Below are positions 1 to 9,669 of a stretch of 64,000 nt of DNA, piece after piece (position 1 is the stretch's first letter; every line of letters begins with the position of its first letter). Made by a program: the position numbers and the translations under genes. Under the pieces are notes generated by a model that ran no database searches, was not told the origin of the DNA, and worked only from the letters and a program-made list of their open reading frames with translations. This DNA comes from Echinicola rosea. Lineage in GTDB: Bacteria; Bacteroidota; Bacteroidia; Cytophagales; Cyclobacteriaceae. The stretch is from assembly GCF_005281475.1 (NCBI RefSeq), contig NZ_CP040106.1, forward strand, positions 5,880,001-5,944,000, read 5' to 3'.

Positions 1-47
1 GGATCCGCCTTGCAAGTATTGGGCGTTAAGAAATTTAAATGCGGGCG
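1..47. repeat. Intergenic repeat family A, copy 1 (cut by window edge)
   Basis: The first ~47 bases, beginning GGATCCGCCTTGCA and containing GGGCGTTAAGAAAT, recur with few changes at 25424-25470 in the same orientation. Neither copy lies in a convincing gene. The copy at the window start may extend further left. Function unknown; it could be the end of a degraded mobile element or a dispersed intergenic repeat. Confidence 0.6.
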
Positions 48-360
48 GGCAATAAGACAGGCTTGTTTGACGAAATGCTGCCCAAGGAAAAAATATAGAA
101 CTCGTATTTTCCAGATACACTAACTAAACGGCCTTGAAAGCGGGTTGAAAGATTACACTCGAAAGCTAGCCGCAGAGGAGCGACATGGTCATTACCATGG
201 ATGAAGCACGTGGTAAATTGCTTATACAACGTTTATTGAAGCAAAAGATTTTAGGATCGAAAAGCGATTTTGAGAGTACATTATTTGACAACTTTTATAA
301 TAATTGGCCAGAGGAGAGCCGATCATGCGCGAGGAGCACTTCCTTAATGTTAAATTGTAA

Positions 361-1156
361 CTAAATAGCTTAGAGGATTTATGGCAAGGGCCAATACTAC
401 TGGAAAACAGTTTTTATGAAACAGCCTATTGGGTTCACTTCCTAATAGATGAAAACTACTTTACCGTAAAAGTCATCTTTGCCGGAGAGTCGGCCCCTTT
501 GACACCAGAAGACCTCAATAGTGGAGAATATGTATATATCCTTGCCAGGACAAGGATTTCGGACGACTTAGAAGAAACCAAAAGGGCCCAAAAAAGCATG
601 GTCATCGATGCCAAATCAGCTGTTCCCTACGAAGGAAAAGGCTATAAGCCAGAGGAGGTGGAAGCCTATCGAAATAAGCTGATCAAAGACGTCACCGAAG
701 ACCACTTGGAAATCGTTGGTGCCATAAGGATTTGGAGAAAAACCATCCGATGTGGACAAGGTAAATTACCTTCACTGCGCCGCGATGGGCTGGGGAGGCT
801 TACCTCCAAAATACGCCCAATACACTGCTTTGATAAAAGGCCAAGGCGCTGGAGAGAAAAACCAAACGCTTACTTTTCCCAAACCCGATTTGGATTATGA
901 GAAAGGAGGGTTCTTTTCCATTACCACCTATAATTCAGAATCGTGGATCGGCGAAGAAAACTTCTATATCAGTATGGACAGAATGAAGGACAACGGGGAC
1001 GGTACCATGACCGTAGATTTTAATTCGGATACCCCTTATTCAGTCACGGTCTCTGAAGGCTGGAATGGAACATTACGGCTTTACCTTCCTGTGGACGCAG
1101 AGAAGACCATTGAGGAGATCAATCATTTTGTGAACATTCCAATCACTAAGAAATAA
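361..1156 (+). pseudogene. Frameshifted DUF1254/DUF1214 protein remnant
   Basis: Two adjacent frames together reproduce the C-terminal two thirds of the intact gene at 2327-3499. Frame 1 is open from 361 to 900 and covers the end of the DUF1254 part (GEYVYILARTR aligns with GDHVYLFMRTR of the paralogue). Homology then continues one frame over, from about 728 to 1156, with the DUF1214 part (GWGGLPPKYAQY versus GWAGLPAKHAYY). The switch lies around 721-731, where frame 2 has a TAA at 725-727, so a single-base indel explains it. I find no lipoprotein signal or N-terminal domain upstream of 361; the 5' end seems lost. The gene is followed after 40 bases by an intact paralogue. A sequencing error could explain the frameshift but not the missing 5' end. 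Confidence 0.75.
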
Positions 1157-1196
1157 TAATGGATTTAAGCAGCGCTAACCAATTGTAAACGACATC

Positions 1197-2279
1197 ATGA
1201 TGAAAAAAACATTATTGTTTTTGTATTGTACCACTGCATTGGTACTGACGAATTGCAATCAAAAGAAAAAAGAAAACAGTACTGGAGAAGCTTCAGAAAG
1301 CAAAACGGAGAACTCCTCTGTCAGCGTAACCAAAGAGAACTTTGCCCTGGCCATGTGTGATCTGGCCATGCAGAAGGAATTTGTCCAAGGTGCTGACAAC
1401 ACTTGGAACCACCACCGAAAGCCCATGCCATTAGATGAGCAACCAGCACCTTTAATGAACAGGGACACCAATTATTCCTTTGCGATCCTCGATGGAAGGG
1501 GTGATATCGCCATTACCTTGCCCGAGACGGATGGTCGCTACATGTCCTTGCACATCATGCAACACGACCATGTGACCTACAAGGTTTACTACGGGCCAGG
1601 AAGATACGTGATCCCAGCAAATGAGACCACTGACTTTTTCTATGCCAATGTACGTACCCAAATCGACGCCAGCGATCCTGAGGATGTCAAAAAAGTAAAT
1701 GAATACCAAGACCAATTGAAAATTGAATTTCTGAACGGCTATGAACCTGAATCATTTCAGGTGACCAACTGGAACATGGACGAGTTCAAACAACAACTCA
1801 ACCATTATGTAAAAATCGCTCAGAAAGAAGGGGTACTTGGAACAATGGGAACCGTGGAGAACCCTGTTTCCACAGAAGATAAAAACAGAGGTGTGGCCAT
1901 CGCTACCGGCCTCCTGCCTGACAAAGATGCCGTTTATTTTACCGAGCAATACGATGTAGAAAGGGACAAAACCTACAAAGTGACCTATCAAGTCCCTGAA
2001 ATGAGGGATCCTGATCTTGCATTTTATTCGATCACGATTTACGGTGCCGACCAACATCTGAAGACCGATAAGGGATCCATCATCAGCAATGACAAGATCA
2101 CACTCAATCCAGATGGCAATAGCTTTGACCTGTATTATGTGCCGCAGGACCAGTTTGATGAAGCGGACTATGCCAATAAGGTACTGGTACCGTCCAAGCC
2201 ATTTTGGATTTGCTTCCGGGTTTACATGCCCAAGGAGTCTGTCGTCAACGGAAGCTTTTCACTGCCGGATTTAAAATAA
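1197..2279 (+). CDS. DUF1254/DUF1214 domain lipoprotein
   Basis: A 360-residue predicted outer-membrane or periplasmic lipoprotein. The N-terminus has Lys residues, a short hydrophobic stretch and a lipobox-like LTNC around residue 20. It is followed by a Lys/Ser/Glu-rich linker, a DUF1254-type region (about 60-170, with NYSFAILDGRGDIAITLPE) and a C-terminal DUF1214-type region (about 235-355, with LAFYSITIYG and FWICFRVYMP). The biochemical function of this family is not established. Two ATGs stand in tandem (1197 and 1200), and either could start. It is the middle gene of three tandem paralogues in one orientation with gaps of about 40-50 bases, so probably one operon. It has diverged from its neighbours much more than they have from each other. 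Confidence 0.8.
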   Translation: MMKKTLLFLYCTTALVLTNCNQKKKENSTGEASESKTENSSVSVTKENFALAMCDLAMQKEFVQGADNTWNHHRKPMPLDEQPAPLMNRDTNYSFAILDGRGDIAITLPETDGRYMSLHIMQHDHVTYKVYYGPGRYVIPANETTDFFYANVRTQIDASDPEDVKKVNEYQDQLKIEFLNGYEPESFQVTNWNMDEFKQQLNHYVKIAQKEGVLGTMGTVENPVSTEDKNRGVAIATGLLPDKDAVYFTEQYDVERDKTYKVTYQVPEMRDPDLAFYSITIYGADQHLKTDKGSIISNDKITLNPDGNSFDLYYVPQDQFDEADYANKVLVPSKPFWICFRVYMPKESVVNGSFSLPDLK

Positions 2280-2326
2280 CACAGCATTGGTCTTTAAATA
2301 AAAATCACTAAAGCGGTAATATTATC

Positions 2327-3499
2327 ATGAAAAAATTAAGTCTCCTATTGATATTTTGTCTATCAACCTTATTGATAGCATGCAATGGAAAGAAAAAGAA
2401 CGAAAAGGAATCAAGCAAAGAGAATACAGAGGTAACTGCCACTTCCAAAGCCAAAAATGATGTGGACACTGGAGTAGGTAAAAACGGAGAAGCCTCGTCA
2501 GTTAACCCTGCTTTTGTAGATCAAGGGGGAGAGGAGGTAAACATGGAGAATGTAATTCGAGCCGAAACAGCCAAGTACCTCGCTGCCGAAACCATGATCA
2601 GCGGACCAAACAAATTCCGCCACGAGCGAAATGGAATAGACCTGGATAATCAAACAGTCATCCGGTCAAACTTTGACGCCATTTATTCCTATGCGGTGTA
2701 CGATGTGTCGGGAGGGTTGGAAATCTCGGTGCCTGAATATGACTTGTACCAAATTGTGCAGGTGCTGGATGAAAATTCTGTGACCATCGGTGTGGTGTAT
2801 CCAGGAGAAACCAAATCGTTCACAAAGGATGACCTGAGCTATGGTGACCATGTGTACCTCTTTATGCGGACCAGACCAAGGACCTATGATGAAAAGGGCA
2901 TGGAAGAAATGCGTAAGCGTCAAGATGCGGTAACAGTAGAGGCAGGCTCGGCCAATCCTTATGGATCGGAAGTGAAATACGATGTAGAATCCTTCAATAA
3001 ACTCCGTGGCGAGCTGATCAAAAGGGCCATTACAGAAGGGGTGATCGAAGAAGGCTTTATTGATGATATCGATGATATCAAAACCCCTCAATATCAAATG
3101 ATCAATACTGCTGGTTGGGCGGGGCTACCTGCCAAACACGCCTATTATTTTGTCGTTTTGCCTGGTGATGAAGGAGCGAAAAACGGCGAGCACAGTTCTG
3201 TGACATTTGAAAAGCCTGATTTGCAATATGACCGTTCTGCTTATTGGTCAATTACCATCTATAATGAGCAAGGCTGGGTGGTCACCAATCCGTTCAATAC
3301 CAACTCAACAAAAGCAGTCCCCAATGAAGACGGAACCATCACCCTTAATTTTAACGGAGGGGAAGATGCCATTAACAACATTAAGGTTCCCAAAAACTGG
3401 AATGCATTATTCAGGTGTTACCTTCCGGCATCCGTACCGAGTATCATAGAATACAGGAAGGATTTTGTAAAGAATCATAAGGTACTGACGGTAAAATAA
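2327..3499 (+). CDS. DUF1254/DUF1214 domain lipoprotein
   Basis: A 390-residue predicted lipoprotein. The signal peptide ends in a lipobox-like LIAC near residue 19 and is followed by a long charged linker. The DUF1254-type domain spans about residues 70-215 (YAVYDVSGGLEISVPE, DHVYLFMRTR) and the DUF1214-type domain about 255-385 (AGWAGLPAKHAYY, YWSITIYNEQGW, LFRCYLP). This is the intact counterpart of the broken gene at 361-1156 and is more distantly related to the gene just upstream. The domain pair is common in bacterial envelope proteins without a proven reaction. It is the last gene of the run; a palindromic repeat follows at 3507. Confidence 0.82.
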   Translation: MKKLSLLLIFCLSTLLIACNGKKKNEKESSKENTEVTATSKAKNDVDTGVGKNGEASSVNPAFVDQGGEEVNMENVIRAETAKYLAAETMISGPNKFRHERNGIDLDNQTVIRSNFDAIYSYAVYDVSGGLEISVPEYDLYQIVQVLDENSVTIGVVYPGETKSFTKDDLSYGDHVYLFMRTRPRTYDEKGMEEMRKRQDAVTVEAGSANPYGSEVKYDVESFNKLRGELIKRAITEGVIEEGFIDDIDDIKTPQYQMINTAGWAGLPAKHAYYFVVLPGDEGAKNGEHSSVTFEKPDLQYDRSAYWSITIYNEQGWVVTNPFNTNSTKAVPNEDGTITLNFNGGEDAINNIKVPKNWNALFRCYLPASVPSIIEYRKDFVKNHKVLTVK

Positions 3500-3506
3500 T
3501 TAATAA

Positions 3507-3556
3507 AACCTGCTTTGTGCATTAGGCTATCGAAAAACCTGATGCATAAAGCGGGT
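3507..3556. repeat. Short palindromic element, family B (solo inverted ends)
   Basis: The ends are an imperfect inverted repeat: AACCTGCTTTGTGCATTAGG at 3507-3526 against CCTGATGCATAAAGCGGGT at 3538-3556. The same terminal motif bounds the 176-bp element at 38284-38459, so this looks like a short derivative with most of the interior gone. It may act as a terminator for the DUF1254 genes. The rest of the gap, 3557-3801, shows no gene or clear signal. Confidence 0.6.
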
Positions 3557-3801
3557 CAACTCCCCTTTCTGAATAACATTGATCCATGATTTGCGAAATC
3601 ATGTTGATCAAGTTGACCATGTTGCCACTGCACTTTTTTTAGGCACTCGTCCACCATCCCACCCCAGTCCAAGCCATTATCCAGCTTAACAGCACCACAT
3701 TAAGCCACACTTTCCCTGGTCAGCCAAAAGGCAACAACATTAACAAAAAAGAAACTTTCCCTTAACCTGCTTCTTACCTATAACCCGGACATTTGTGGGT
3801 T

Positions 3802-5445
3802 ATGGCATATTTGGTTCGAATCATACTATCTGTTTTTGTATTTATCGCGATCATGGGAAGGCCGGCGGTGGGCCAGACCGAAAAGGAACTCGTCAAAAAA
3901 CTGGATACCGCCCGATCACTCACCAAAAGTGAACCAGAAAAGGCCTTTACGCTGGCAACAGCCGTAGTGGAGGAGAGTTCCCAACTGCAAGAGAAGCTAC
4001 TTTTGGGCAAGGCACAATTGATCCGTGGAAAGATACTCTTACAATTTGGCCTCTTCCAGCCTGCCACTGAGGCGTTTTATGAAGCAGAGCACCTCTTCGA
4101 AGACCTAGGACAGCTATTATTACTGGCCCAGGCAAACAATGCATTGGGAGAAGTATATTATAAAATCAAAACACCGGAAGAAGCCCTCGCCCGTCATGAA
4201 AAAGCGCTCAAACTCTTCCAAAAAAAACATGACCGGGAAGGCGAGGCGGAGACAAAGGGCTTCATCGGGGGGATGTACGAGAAAATGGGCAATTACCCTA
4301 GGGCATTGGACTACCAGTGGGAAGCCCTGGAGCTCTTTGAAATCCTGGGGCTAAAAGGCCATTTGGCCTTTGTGAGGGAAAACATAGGGAGCATCCATGA
4401 AGACCTGGAGCGATTTGACTCCGCTTATTACAATTTTCACAAAGCCTATCTGCTCAATACTGAAATCGGGGACAGCCTCCGCTTGGTAGGCAATTTAAAC
4501 AACTTGGGAGATGTGTTCCGCAAAACCCAGAGACCGGAAAAAGGCCTTGCCTATTCCAAGGAAGCCGCCGAACTGAGTGCCCGCCTCGGTTTTTTGGATG
4601 CCCAAAACAGTGCCTTGGTGGACATCTCAAAAGCCTATGCAGAAATGGGGGATCATGACAAGGCCTACCGGTACCTGGAACAAAGCCGCCAGCTTAGCGA
4701 TGTGGTCTATTCAGAAGAATCGGCCAGACAGATTGCCATTCAGGAAGCCCAAAACAACCTATACACCAAAAACCAACAAATCAGTCAACTGGAACAAATG
4801 CGTGAATTTGACGCCATCGTAAAATGGCTACTGATTTCCTTGGTCGGGCTGCTGTGTGTGTTGGGCTGGGTGATCTTTAACCGGCAAAAACTCAAAATCA
4901 AAAACAACAAGGAAATGCTCCAGCAGCAACAAGAAATCCTACAGGTCAAGGAACGCCTGATCGCTACGGAAAAAGAAAACCGACAACTCCTGGAACTGAA
5001 AATCAAAACCGAGGACCAAGCCCATTCCAAATCCCTAACCGCCCAGACGCTTCACTTGATCGACAAAAACCAAATGCTCGAGGGCATCCAGGTCAAGCTT
5101 AAAAATATTCTCGAAGAAAACCCCAAGGACCAAAAGAAAAAAATCCGAAACCTGATCAAGGAGATCGACTTCAATTTTTCACATGACACCGACTGGGACG
5201 ATTTCAAAAACAACTTTGAAAAAGTCCACCAAGACTTCTTCAAAAACCTCCAGCAGCGAACCGAAGGTCTCACACCCGCAGAAATGAAACTGGCCAGTCT
5301 CATGCGCCTAAACCTGAACTCCAAAGAGGTCGCCTCCACCCTAGGAATTTCCATGGACAGCCTGAGAATTTCACGCTATAGGCTCCGGAAAAAACTAAAG
5401 CTCGAAAAAGGAGACAGTTTACAGCAATTCATCCTTTGTATATAG
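3802..5445 (+). CDS. TPR-repeat membrane regulator with C-terminal LuxR-type HTH
   Basis: A 547-residue protein beginning at ATG 3802; a TTG three codons earlier is unlikely. The N-terminus is a hydrophobic signal segment ending near GQTEKE. Tetratricopeptide-like helical repeats follow (about 25-320, e.g. ALDYQWEALELFEILG, NLNNLGDVF), then one transmembrane helix (about 337-357), a Lys/Glu/Gln-rich coiled coil (about 360-430) and a C-terminal helix-turn-helix (LTPAEMKLASLM, SKEVASTLGIS). This is a recognised Bacteroidota design: a periplasmic TPR sensor linked through one helix to a cytoplasmic LuxR-like DNA-binding domain. It lies 192 bases upstream of the phytase/TonB receptor pair on the same strand and is a candidate regulator of it, by position only. 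Confidence 0.8.
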   Translation: MAYLVRIILSVFVFIAIMGRPAVGQTEKELVKKLDTARSLTKSEPEKAFTLATAVVEESSQLQEKLLLGKAQLIRGKILLQFGLFQPATEAFYEAEHLFEDLGQLLLLAQANNALGEVYYKIKTPEEALARHEKALKLFQKKHDREGEAETKGFIGGMYEKMGNYPRALDYQWEALELFEILGLKGHLAFVRENIGSIHEDLERFDSAYYNFHKAYLLNTEIGDSLRLVGNLNNLGDVFRKTQRPEKGLAYSKEAAELSARLGFLDAQNSALVDISKAYAEMGDHDKAYRYLEQSRQLSDVVYSEESARQIAIQEAQNNLYTKNQQISQLEQMREFDAIVKWLLISLVGLLCVLGWVIFNRQKLKIKNNKEMLQQQQEILQVKERLIATEKENRQLLELKIKTEDQAHSKSLTAQTLHLIDKNQMLEGIQVKLKNILEENPKDQKKKIRNLIKEIDFNFSHDTDWDDFKNNFEKVHQDFFKNLQQRTEGLTPAEMKLASLMRLNLNSKEVASTLGISMDSLRISRYRLRKKLKLEKGDSLQQFILCI

Positions 5446-5637
5446 TTCACGATTTGTTAACCCCTTTTTAACAAAACATAAAGTACTGAAAACCATTTAT
5501 TTAAAAGATAAAAAATGATTTTTGTTTAGATTTTGTTAACGGTCATTTTTCCAATTGTTGCCTAAATGATTACAGTAAAAACTAGCCTGTAGGTGACTCC
5601 AAGGCTAACATTGCAGCATCAAAATTATTCAACACCT

Positions 5638-6723
5638 ATGACAAAAAGTAAACTCATCTATGGGCTTTGTTCGCTGGGCATCCTCGCAGGATCATGCAAC
5701 AATCAAAGCCAGCAAAAAGCAACAGAAACAGCCCAAAGTGCTGTCAAGCCACTTTACGTAACTGACCCTGTCGTCCACGACACCGACGATCCGGCGATAT
5801 GGCTAAATCCCCACGATGCAGCCAAAAGCCTGATCGTAGGAACAGACAAAGACGCTGACGGCGCACTGTATGTTTTTGACCTGAAGGGCAAGGCAATTGA
5901 TTCGCTGACCGTCCGAAATATCCAGCGTCCCAACAACGTGGACATCAGTTATGGACTGCCATTGGGCGACAGTTTGGTGGATTTTGCCGTTACAGGCGAG
6001 CGCCTGACTGCCAAGCTGAGGTTCTATGCACTGCCCTCCATGAAGGAAATCGTTCCTGATGGAATTGAAATCTATCAAGGTGAAACCGGACCTGAATACC
6101 GTGACCTAATGGGTGTGGCCGTGTACCGTAATCCTGAAAACGGGAAACAATACGTCATTGCCGGCAGGAAAAACGGCCCTCAGGACGGCACATACCTGTG
6201 GCAATATGAAATCAAGACCGATGGTGGCCAACTTGGCCTTGAGCTGGTACGGAAGTTTGGGCAGTTTAGCGGGAAGAAAGAAATAGAGGCCATCGCCGTG
6301 GACAATGAACTGGGCTACATTTACTATTCCGATGAAGGAGTCGGCGTCCGTAAATATTACGCAGACCCCGAAAAAGGCAATGAGCAACTGGCTCTCTTTG
6401 CCACCGATGGCTTTACCAAGGACCACGAAGGAATCAGCATTTACAAACTGGATGACAAAACGGGGTACCTCCTGGTGTCTGATCAAGAAGCCAACCAGTT
6501 CCATGTTTTTCCTCGGGAAGGTGCTGCCGACAATCCCCACGACCACCAGCTGATCACCAAAATAAAGACCAGTACCGTTTCCAGTGACGGATCCGAAGCA
6601 CTTAGCACAGCGCTTGGGAAAGAATTCCGGCATGGGATCTTTGTGGCCATGTCCGATGACAGAACCTTCCAAATCTACAAATGGGAAGACCTGGCCGGAG
6701 ATATCCTTAAATCAAAAAAATAA
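5638..6723 (+). CDS. Beta-propeller phytase, lipoprotein
   Basis: A 361-residue protein started at ATG 5638, which gives a proper signal (ILAGSC lipobox near residue 19); the longer open frame from 5593 lacks one. Features of the beta-propeller (3-phytase, BPP) family are visible: DTDDPAIWLNP near the N-terminus, DGALYVFDL, RPNNVDISYG, KEIEAIAVD, and an acidic YYSDEGVGVRKYY segment, several of which carry the calcium-binding acidic residues of the family. The enzyme would release phosphate from myo-inositol hexakisphosphate at the cell surface or in the periplasm. The TonB-dependent receptor starts 18 bases downstream, so the two are almost certainly co-transcribed. No sign of damage. Confidence 0.9.
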   Translation: MTKSKLIYGLCSLGILAGSCNNQSQQKATETAQSAVKPLYVTDPVVHDTDDPAIWLNPHDAAKSLIVGTDKDADGALYVFDLKGKAIDSLTVRNIQRPNNVDISYGLPLGDSLVDFAVTGERLTAKLRFYALPSMKEIVPDGIEIYQGETGPEYRDLMGVAVYRNPENGKQYVIAGRKNGPQDGTYLWQYEIKTDGGQLGLELVRKFGQFSGKKEIEAIAVDNELGYIYYSDEGVGVRKYYADPEKGNEQLALFATDGFTKDHEGISIYKLDDKTGYLLVSDQEANQFHVFPREGAADNPHDHQLITKIKTSTVSSDGSEALSTALGKEFRHGIFVAMSDDRTFQIYKWEDLAGDILKSKK

Positions 6724-6741
6724 TCCTTCAACCATACCGAT

Positions 6742-9522
6742 ATGAAAAATCAATTACAGAAAACTCTCACGTGGCTGGCGGCATTTTTGTGCCTGTCCTC
6801 CCAAGTGGTACTGGCACAGGGCGTCTTACGGGGGCGGGTCATCGATGCCCAAAACCTATCCATGCCGGGCGCAAATGTGGTTTTGCAAAACACCAGACTG
6901 GGTACTGTCACCAACCAGACAGGAGATTATTCGATTGTGGACCTTCCTGCCGGGGACTATGAAGTCTCCGTTTCGTACCTGGGCTATGGCTCAGTGATCC
7001 ATACCGCTACCGTAACGGACGGTGAAACCACGATCTTGAATTTTAAACTGGACCAAAAGACCATCGAAAACCTTGAGTTTGTGGTCATGGGCGACCGTCT
7101 AAAAGGGCAGGCCAAGGCCCTGAGCCAGCAAAAGAACAATCCCAACATCACCAATATCGTTTCCTCAGACCAGATAGGCCGTTTTCCCGATGCCAATATC
7201 GGGGATGCTCTAAAGCGGATCCCGGGGATTACCATGCAAAACGACCAAGGTGAAGCCCGTGACATCATCATCCGCGGAATGGCACCACAGCTCAACTCCG
7301 TCACGCTAAATGGTGAAAGGATTCCTTCTGCGGAAGGGGACAACAGACAGGTACAGATGGACCTGATCCCTTCAGACATGATCCAGACCATCGAAGTGAA
7401 CAAAGCGGTACTGCCCAGCATGGATGCCGATGCCATCGGTGGCTCGGTAAACCTGGTAACCCGCCAAGCACCTAATGAACTTCGTATTTCCGGTACGGCA
7501 GCTTCCGGCATCAACCTGCTATCGGACAAACCTATCTGGACAGGTGCCATGATCGTCGGCAACCGTTTTTTTGACGACAAACTGGGAGCCATCGTCTCAG
7601 CTTCTTATAACAACCATAACTTTGGATCGGAAAACATCGAATCGGTATGGTATAACAGTGACAATGGGGTCGGCCTAGAGGAATTTGAAATGCGAAAATA
7701 CCTGGTCCAAAGGGTGCGCCGATCAGTATCCCTGGCCTTGGATTACGAAATCAATCCAAACCATACGCTGCTGCTTTCCAGCATGTACAATCACCGTGAC
7801 GACTGGGAAAACCGCTTTGCCATGAAAGTGGACAATCTGGATGATGTATTTGATGACGGTAATTATGAAGAGGTATCCCCAGGAGTATTCACTTCATCTG
7901 GCGCAAGGGTGGAATATGAAACCAAAGGTGGCCTGGAGGCAGGCAGGAACAAACAGCCAAGACGATTGGAAGACCAGCGTGTAAAGAACTTCACCCTAGG
8001 TGGTGATCACCTGTTCGATAAACTGAAAATGGACTGGTCGGCCACTTATGCCAAAGCTTCCGAAGAACGTCCCCATGAACGGTATATTTCTTATCGGGAA
8101 GAGGACCAAAACGTCAACATCGACATCACCAATCCCCGAAAGCCTTATGCGGCCTTGGCCAACCTATCGGATAATTTGGGGTACGGCCTGGACAACCTTT
8201 CAGATGAATACCAGTACACCTTTGATGAAGACCTCAATGCCAAATTGGATTTCAAGCTTCCTTACAGTGACAAGGGGATCATGCAGTTTGGTGGCCGGTA
8301 CAGGGGCAAATACAAAAACAGGAACAACAACTACTACGAATACTCCCCGCTGGATGGGGATGCCTTCGGCGCGACCTTGGGCGATGTACCCTACACCGAT
8401 CAATCCGACGCCAACTTCCTACCGGGCAGCCAGTACCTTATCGGCAATTTTGCAGATGCGGATTTCCTGGGCAACCTGGACCTGAACGACCCTTCCCAAT
8501 TTGAAGGAGAACCGGTGTACGAGGAATTTGTACCTGGCAACTATTCCGCCAATGAAACCATCACCGCTGCCTATGCCATGGCTGACCACCAGATCACCGA
8601 AAAACTGTCCACCATCGTCGGCCTTCGGTGGGAGCATACCAGCATTGACTACACGGGGAACCTGTATGATGTGGACAACGAAACCTTCAGCCAGACCACC
8701 CAAGACGACAGCTATTCCAATTTCATGCCCGGTGTGCATTTGAAATACGATGCGGATCCAAATACCATCCTAAGGTTTGCATGGACCAACACCATCGCCC
8801 GGCCAAATTATTACGACCTGGTTCCCTATGCTGAATTTGTCGCTGAAGACGATGAGCTTTCCCGGGGAAATCCAGACCTGTTGCCTACCACTGCCATGAA
8901 CTTTGACTTGATGGCCGAGAAATACTACGACAACGTTGGACTGATTTCATTGGGTGGTTTTTACAAGGACATTGACCAGTTTATCTATGAAAAAACCGAT
9001 CTGAACTATAACGATCCGGTATTCGGCGACAACTTGGAATATACCCGTCCGGAGAACGGGGGAACAGCCGCCGTTTACGGGCTGGAGGCCTCTATTCAGA
9101 AGCAAGTCTGGAAAGGCCTGGGGATCTACCTGAATTATACCTTCACCCAGTCGGAAACCACTGGTATAGAAGGACGTGAAGGGGATGACTTGGAGCTTCC
9201 GGGTACTGCACAGCATATGTTCAACGCCTCCCTTTCCTATGAAACCAATAAGTTGGTGATCCGGGCCTCCCTAAACTACGCCGGAGATTACCTGGACGAA
9301 CTTGGAGGGGAGCAGTTTGAGGACCGGTATTACGACGAACAAATGTTCCTTGATGTAAATGCCTCCTACGCTTTCACGCCCAAATGGCGTTTGTTCTTCG
9401 AAGGCAATAACCTGACCAATCAGCCTTTACGTTACTATCAAGGCATTCGTGCCAGGACCATGCAGGAAGAGTATTACAACGCCCGGCTGAACTTCGGTGT
9501 GAAATTCGACCTGTTCGAATAA
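6742..9522 (+). CDS. TonB-dependent receptor (phytase-associated)
   Basis: A 926-residue outer-membrane receptor. It has a signal peptide (ends near VVLAQG), a CarboxypepD-regulatory-like beta-sandwich domain (about 27-112), a plug domain (about 120-245, with IGDALKRIPGITMQN and SVTLNGERIPSAEGDN) and a 22-strand-type barrel ending in an aromatic residue cluster (NFGVKFDLFE). It is of the type often annotated TIGR01782. Its position directly after the phytase suggests uptake of phytate or lower inositol phosphates. The substrate is inferred from context only. A terminator-like hairpin follows at 9545. Confidence 0.9.
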   Translation: MKNQLQKTLTWLAAFLCLSSQVVLAQGVLRGRVIDAQNLSMPGANVVLQNTRLGTVTNQTGDYSIVDLPAGDYEVSVSYLGYGSVIHTATVTDGETTILNFKLDQKTIENLEFVVMGDRLKGQAKALSQQKNNPNITNIVSSDQIGRFPDANIGDALKRIPGITMQNDQGEARDIIIRGMAPQLNSVTLNGERIPSAEGDNRQVQMDLIPSDMIQTIEVNKAVLPSMDADAIGGSVNLVTRQAPNELRISGTAASGINLLSDKPIWTGAMIVGNRFFDDKLGAIVSASYNNHNFGSENIESVWYNSDNGVGLEEFEMRKYLVQRVRRSVSLALDYEINPNHTLLLSSMYNHRDDWENRFAMKVDNLDDVFDDGNYEEVSPGVFTSSGARVEYETKGGLEAGRNKQPRRLEDQRVKNFTLGGDHLFDKLKMDWSATYAKASEERPHERYISYREEDQNVNIDITNPRKPYAALANLSDNLGYGLDNLSDEYQYTFDEDLNAKLDFKLPYSDKGIMQFGGRYRGKYKNRNNNYYEYSPLDGDAFGATLGDVPYTDQSDANFLPGSQYLIGNFADADFLGNLDLNDPSQFEGEPVYEEFVPGNYSANETITAAYAMADHQITEKLSTIVGLRWEHTSIDYTGNLYDVDNETFSQTTQDDSYSNFMPGVHLKYDADPNTILRFAWTNTIARPNYYDLVPYAEFVAEDDELSRGNPDLLPTTAMNFDLMAEKYYDNVGLISLGGFYKDIDQFIYEKTDLNYNDPVFGDNLEYTRPENGGTAAVYGLEASIQKQVWKGLGIYLNYTFTQSETTGIEGREGDDLELPGTAQHMFNASLSYETNKLVIRASLNYAGDYLDELGGEQFEDRYYDEQMFLDVNASYAFTPKWRLFFEGNNLTNQPLRYYQGIRARTMQEEYYNARLNFGVKFDLFE

Positions 9523-9544
9523 TCCCTTTTCAGCCCTACATCTA

Positions 9545-9616
9545 AAAAGGCTGCCTCACTTGACCAATTGTCCGATAATAAACCGGGCCATTGGTACCAA
9601 AAGTGAGGTAGCCTTT
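9545..9616. terminator. Hairpin terminator between convergent units
   Basis: AAAGGCTGCCTCACTT on the left pairs with AAGTGAGGTAGCCTTT on the right, with one G-T pair and a loop of about 37 bases. The hairpin has A-rich sequence on its left and TTTTCTTATTT on its right, so it could terminate both the phytase operon (+) and the ABC operon (-). Confidence 0.7.
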
Positions 9617-9669
9617 TCTTATTTCAAGGGAATGCACCCTTTCACATCAACCCGTATTTTGGCATTTTT

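Noticed and set aside
35..229. A 64-codon minus-strand frame at the window start
   Set aside because: Overlaps repeat family A, has no domain signal and no neighbours in the same orientation.
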